Source of the DNA: Atrichornis clamosus | Lineage: Eukaryota > Chordata > Aves > Passeriformes > Menuridae | NCBI GenBank assembly: GCA_013400975.1 | Contig: WBMZ01000185.1 | Location: 1 to 64,000 of the forward strand | Length of the DNA stretch: 64,000 nucleotides | Direction: 5' to 3' | Shown: positions 59,301 through 64,000 of the stretch, piece by piece | Layout: every line of letters starts with the position of its first letter | Position numbering within the stretch: the first letter of the stretch is position 1 | The notes under the pieces: generated by a model | Told to the model about the DNA's origin: nothing | Seen by the model: the letters and a program-made list of their open reading frames with translations, nothing else | The model's database searches: none | Position numbers and translations under genes: made by a program

Positions 59301-60439
59301 TGGTGCAGCAACACCAGATGTGGTGAGGCTGTAATTTACATCATAGGTGGGAATTTGAGGCTAGAATGCAATTTTAACAGATGTTGTTATTATTATGATG
59401 TTATTGTGTGACCACTAGTGCCTACTTTTTCAGCTTTGTCAAGGCTGTTAAAACAACTAGTACCTCTCACTGATGTGGACAAGTCAATAGTGCTGCATTC
59501 CTGATTGAAAGAAGTATCTCAAAGTATCTTTTAAGAAATAGGCCAGTTCTCTAGCTTTAAATTATAAGAAATACCATGCACTGAGAACTACCTTAACAAC
59601 AGTGAACTTTCCAAAATGCTTTCCAAAAGCTAGTAACAATTTTTCCTGAAATCTAAAGTATCTTAAAGCCTTCAGGAAAACACTTCTCCATACACAGCTT
59701 CTGTTTTTACCATTAGTTCATATCAGAGTCATTCAAAAGATTGATGTGCAGGTGAAGACTAAAAAAAATATAAAAATCAGAACTATATTTAGACACTGAG
59801 CCTGAAATAACACGAATATTAAAAGAGTCCAAAACCTAGTAACAGCAACCTTTAAAAATAGACTCATTCTGTGTGTATCTATAAAACACTTAAAATGTCT
59901 GAAAGGAGTTATAAAAAAACTTTAGCTGCAAGGATACTGCAGCAAATCATATTCACAGAAATCTTCAGTGCAGGAAGAACCGTAAGGGCATTCAGGTGAC
60001 ACTGCTGTGTTGTGATGAAATGCAGTACCAGCATGAAAATGTATTCTAAGTTTACAGGGGAATAAGAAAGGCATATTCCATCCTGCAAAACTACTGCACG
60101 TCTACAAGCAGCACAGTTACACCTTTATGAGCTGTTAGAGGACGAAAACTCACATAAACACTGAGGAAAAAAAAAAGGACGAGCTGTCAAAACAGCTTTA
60201 GCTATAATACTTTATAACTGCCATTTAATTAACCTCCACAAAATTAAATTCCTCAAGAGTACCTGAATCCCGACAAGACAGCGTTGCCTAAAACGTTTCA
60301 GTTTTCCAGGACCAGACTTCAGTGCTGCTCTCCCGAAACACCAGCACGTCCCGGCTGCGAACCACTCGGGGAAGGAGGAGAACGACCGCGCAGGGGCCGT
60401 CGCGGTTGCCCTCCCCGGGTACCACGGGCCCGCACCTAC
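53346..60439 (-). other. SGK3: Probable 5'UTR intron of SGK3
   Basis: About 7.1 kb between the 5'UTR part of coding exon 1 and a candidate donor in the CpG island. No coding exon, RNA gene or recognised transposon. Alternative leader exons, known for mammalian SGK3, could be here but cannot be told from signals alone. Confidence 0.45.
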
Positions 60440-60700
60440 CTCCTCCTCCTCACAGGCGCACCGCACCTCGCGGACCTCGGGAACGAAACCAAGCTTCTCT
60501 CGCCTTCACCCCAGCAACGACCTCTCGGCTCCCCGACTTCTAGGAAGTTAAGGCGTTTCTCCCATTCCCGGCCCAGCTCCCGCCGCCGCTGCCCCGCGCG
60601 GCCATTTCCCACCCCCGCAGCCCCGCAGGATAACGCGCTCGGGGGCTCGGCGGCCAGGGAAAGGGAAAGGCGGCTCCGCCTGGGCGCGGAGGCTACGGCC
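60440..60700 (-). other. SGK3: Candidate non-coding first exon of SGK3
   Basis: Ends at the donor GAG|GTAGGT. The 5' end is not defined by the sequence; I stop at the pyrimidine-rich repeat as a conservative limit. Human SGK3 also begins with non-coding exons, but this assignment is inference. Confidence 0.35.
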
Positions 60701-60701
60701 G

Positions 60702-60776
60702 CCCTCTCTCCCTCCCTCCCTCCCTCCTTCTCTTCTTCCCTCCCTCTCTCCTTCCCTGCCTCCCTCCCCGCCCTCC
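60702..60776 (+). repeat. Polypyrimidine (CCCT)n-rich tract
   Basis: Imperfect CCCT/CCTT repeat of about 75 bases. Its minus strand, the SGK3 sense strand, has consecutive GGGA units at about 60709-60726 that satisfy a G-quadruplex motif. Confidence 0.9.
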
Positions 60777-60880
60777 GGCGGCGCCAGGCTGCCCGCCCGC
60801 GCAACCCTCCGCGGAGCCCAGAGCCTGCCTTGCCCCGGGCTGTAGGACGGCGCCGGGAGGCGAGGTCCTGTCCCCCTTTG

Positions 60881-60927
60881 TCTATCTATCATCTATCTAT
60901 CTATCTATCTATCTATCTCTGTCTATC
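60881..60927 (+). repeat. Tetranucleotide microsatellite (TCTA)n
   Basis: About eleven TCTA/TCTG units with one interruption (ATCATC) near 60889-60892. Likely length-polymorphic. Confidence 0.93.
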
Positions 60928-60930
60928 AAA

Positions 60931-63900
60931 ATAACCAACTTTTTTTTTTTTAAAGGGTAAGTTTCCACTTTTCCCAGTCGCAAGGCGTCAGTCCCCTCTC
61001 CCCTCCCCAGCCCCTAGGGGGATGCTCCTGCTTCTGCTGGGCGGTTCTCCAGGAAAACTCTGGAAAATCAGCAGCACTCTGGTAAAAATAACGTAAAAAC
61101 ACCCCTGCGCACACGAGGGGTTTCAATTCAACTCTTCAGTGTGTCCAGGGGTGCCCACATTCCACCAGCAAGGCCGTCATTAAACCAACCAGCTGCTGTA
61201 ATGACAGCTCTCCTGTATGTGCAGAAGAAATAACACGAGAAAAATGAGCAATATCTAACACTATATAGGGAGCTATTTCTGAATCCTCTGAAATTCGGGG
61301 GTAAGTTTCAATGCCCCAGTTAAAATTTAGCTAGACCTCTTAAAACGATGTGTAACTTGGTAAGTTTTTCCTGAGCAAATTGAGGTCATAAAACAGTTAT
61401 AAAAATATAAATTCCAGGGAAAAAAAGAAAGCTCCTTCAATGACAATATCACTCCCCGCTTTATTTTGTTAACTAGATCTGAAAGTGTGGGACAGACAAG
61501 AGTTAGCATGGACTCTGTTTAACAGAAAAACCACCACGCCCATTAACCGTAAACATTAACACTCATGTTTACTGAGGATATGCTACGCTTTCAAACATCC
61601 AGACAAGGCTTAAGAGGCAGGGAATATCTAATGCAAATGGTAACACTCAGGATGAGGTAAGGCCTATGTCATTTTAGCTTCCTCCCCATAAATACCTGAA
61701 ACGTTTCTCAGGATTTTAGCTGACACATAAAGAATGAGCAAGTGCGAAAATACCACAGGCCACTCCACTGCCTTACCAATGTAACACCTGGGTGTCCCCA
61801 AAACCCCACAGGTTTTCACTGTGAACTGTTCTATTGATTATGGAGAAGCCCCATGTTCTACAAGCCTGTCTTCACAAGACTTGTATTTGGGCCTGACAGG
61901 ACATGATGCTGCTCATTTCAACAGTCACAGGTATTGGCAAGTATCTGGCAAGGCACAATTTGGGAGATCCTGTTTCTGAACAGTCCTGCTGCAGAAGTAG
62001 TCCTGCATAATACTACACTCATGTGCCAGGCACTGACAGTCATCCAAGCACTCTCCAAAAACAAATCAGAGAAGCAGTCTGGCAGTTTTTAAAATACGTC
62101 AGTGTTTGGATTAGCATGTTTTAACTGTGTACACACAAGCTACAAGTCAACTGGATCACAAGCTTCCATTTCAGTAGAGTCCACACAGGGAGAATTTTCC
62201 CATCCTAACCTGCCCTGTCCTGATTATGGAGTTTCATATTTTTAGATAGCCTCTGCTAGATACTGAGACTCAGCATTGTAGCAACAGCCTTCTCTTTCTT
62301 GTTCAGATCTGGCAAGGTATTTGCCTCTACATTCATGGAGAGGTTTTAAAGAAGCTTTGTTAGGACTTCTCGTTGTGAGCCCCAGACCAAAATGCTTCTG
62401 AACTTCAGTCAGAATAACCCAGTGGCAAATAATTTAGTCAGGTAATCTGTATTCAAGAGCTATTTTACTTTGCAGTTGTTTAGCAGTCTGCAAAGCAGTT
62501 CAGCTTCTGTCTGGTTGATAGTTTTGGGTTAATCATTCACTTGTCAGCAGATCAGTTGAATGGAGCTACTGGACTGATTTACAGTACAGCCTCAACCCAA
62601 GGAAAGCCAAGAAGATGACCCTGGCTTGGAGATAATTTAACTCTGTCTCCCTGTCCACACAGTCTAAGCCCCAAACCTTTGACTAAAGAGCGGCTACTTG
62701 CCCTTCCTCACACTTAAAATCTCTCTGAAAACTGGGCTGTTGAGCAGTTAATTTTATGCCATTTCTCTCACTACTCTGGAATAGGTAATTAGAGATCAGC
62801 AACGTGGTATGTATCCTTAAATTGTATTTGCCTGAATGAATTCCACGTTTATCTGTCTAGTGTGTCATACTATGGAAAACACTGTTAAGGTCTTAAAATT
62901 TAAATAAATCATTATTTACAGATTGCCTGATGAGCTTCTAAAGGCTGATATTCTAATGTCAAGGTGGATACTAGGTGTTTAACTGCATAGCACACACAGA
63001 AATGCACGGAACTCAACTTGCCTTTTAGTGAAGTTAAAGGTCAGCATTCACTATGACATTTTTGTCCCCAGGAACTCCCTTGCATTCCGCATTTATGTTT
63101 TCTCGGCAGAATGCATGGAGAGGATCTCATTTCCACTGCTTTGCAGTACTTTGGTTCTAAGGAATGTTACAAATCTATGCACTATGCTGTCATCCCAACT
63201 ATTTTAAGCCTTTGCGCAGGAATATCAGTGACTGTGTGGTAGGGGTGGAAACGATGAAAAAAGGGGAGAGAAATGAAGGACCCATCTCAATCCACTGCAA
63301 ATGCAAGAGGTCACAGAAATGCAGAGTACCTTTAACATGTTTCTCCAAGCCCACATGAGCAGGTAGCAACAGTATGAACTATTCAGTTCTGTTTTCACTG
63401 AAAATGTCCTTAAATTAGTATGAAAACCCATCCTTAACCAAAGATCGAAAGTCTCATTTTATAACATCAAAAGAACTATATAGACAAAAATAGAGTATAA
63501 AAAACTATGGTAAGACATAAACAGGAATGCAGATGACTTGTTTAAATGTAGCCAGGAGCTTTGCTAGTGAACACTGTTCCACACGAACATACTGTGAAAC
63601 TTTAGTATATATTAAAATATTCACACAAAAAGCACAGCCCAAACCTTGACAGCATAGTCCAAAAATTTTAGTTACTGCTAAAACACAGTGGGTCATTGAG
63701 TAACAAAATCATGACCTCACTATCAGCTTCAAACACCAACACCACAGCTTTCCATTTCAATTCCTACATCTGCAAAGGAGTATCTTAGCCTATCACTATT
63801 AACACCAAGCTTTCTATCCTACTCCTCGCACTAAGGAAAACACAACCACTTTGCCCCAGAACAGACTGTTTATAGGCATCCAGTTTGGACACTAAGGTGA

Positions 63901-64000
63901 GATGGTGTTTGGAATTAAAAACCCTTCTGTGGCAGTGTCTTGCCAATGGGCAACTCCAGTTAAACCAAATACATGTTTTTTAAAACCCTCCAAAAGGCAT
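60931..64000. other. Upstream flank of SGK3, no gene seen
   Basis: AT-rich DNA with only short chance ORFs. In human the next gene outward is VCPIP1; I looked for its N-terminal coding sequence and saw none, so that gene would start beyond the window if the order is conserved. Confidence 0.5.

Larger units (their letters stand above)
60300..60930 (-). promoter_or_regulatory. SGK3: CpG island, probable SGK3 promoter
   Basis: CpG-rich block upstream of SGK3 on its coding strand, with pyrimidine and TCTA repeats at its distal end. It contains a consensus donor GAGGAG|GTAGGT (GT at 60438-60439). Long ORFs across it run on both strands with Arg/Pro/Gly-rich low-complexity translations and are not called. 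Confidence 0.6.

Noticed and set aside
60284..60934. 216-aa plus-strand ORF and minus-strand ORFs of 122 and 114 aa
   Set aside because: They translate the SGK3 promoter island and its CCCT and TCTA repeats; the C-terminal Tyr/Leu/Ser/Ile repeat is the microsatellite.
60931..64000. First exon of VCPIP1 or another neighbour
   Set aside because: Expected from human synteny, but no matching coding sequence or CpG-rich start was found in this flank.

Overview
The window is vertebrate nuclear DNA and almost certainly comes from a bird, probably a songbird. Genes are split into short exons with GT-AG introns. Three fragments match the 3' tail of the avian CR1 LINE. One intron holds a SINE with a tRNA-Ile-like head and a CR1-like tail, which from memory is the architecture of the passerine TguSINE1 family. 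Exon-by-exon translation gives three complete genes in the order TCF24 (+), MCMDC2 (-), SGK3 (-). This is the same order and relative orientation as on human chromosome 8q13, reverse-complemented.

Layout. 1-600 is a GC-rich island with a TATA box, a pentanucleotide ACGGG array and a consensus splice donor; I read it as the promoter and non-coding first exon of TCF24. TCF24 itself has two coding exons (3505-3891 and 6280-6393, 166 aa, bHLH). 6394-13413 is intergenic but not empty: it holds two separate local direct duplications, two CR1 tails and a CpG island (8.7-9.65 kb) that belongs to no gene I can identify. MCMDC2 occupies 23029-13540 on the minus strand (14 coding exons, 682 aa), with a CpG island at 24.55-24.96 kb as its likely promoter. 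SGK3 occupies 53248-28010 on the minus strand (16 coding exons, 490 aa), with a long leader intron and a CpG island at 60.3-60.9 kb as its likely promoter. From 60.93 kb to the end I see no gene.

Function. The three genes are unrelated and are not an operon. TCF24 is a little-studied basic helix-loop-helix factor. MCMDC2 is a divergent MCM-family protein of meiotic recombination; the residues here show that its ATPase motifs are degenerate while its N-domain zinc cysteines are kept. SGK3 is the PX-domain AGC kinase that binds PI3P on endosomes; all its catalytic and regulatory residues are present. Every exon join keeps frame and the summed lengths match the human proteins closely (166 vs 167, 682 vs 681, 490 vs 496), so these models are firm. 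UTR exons, promoters, poly(A) sites and any non-coding transcripts are inferences. I found no CRISPR array, prokaryotic system, retroviral gene or clearly new protein family.
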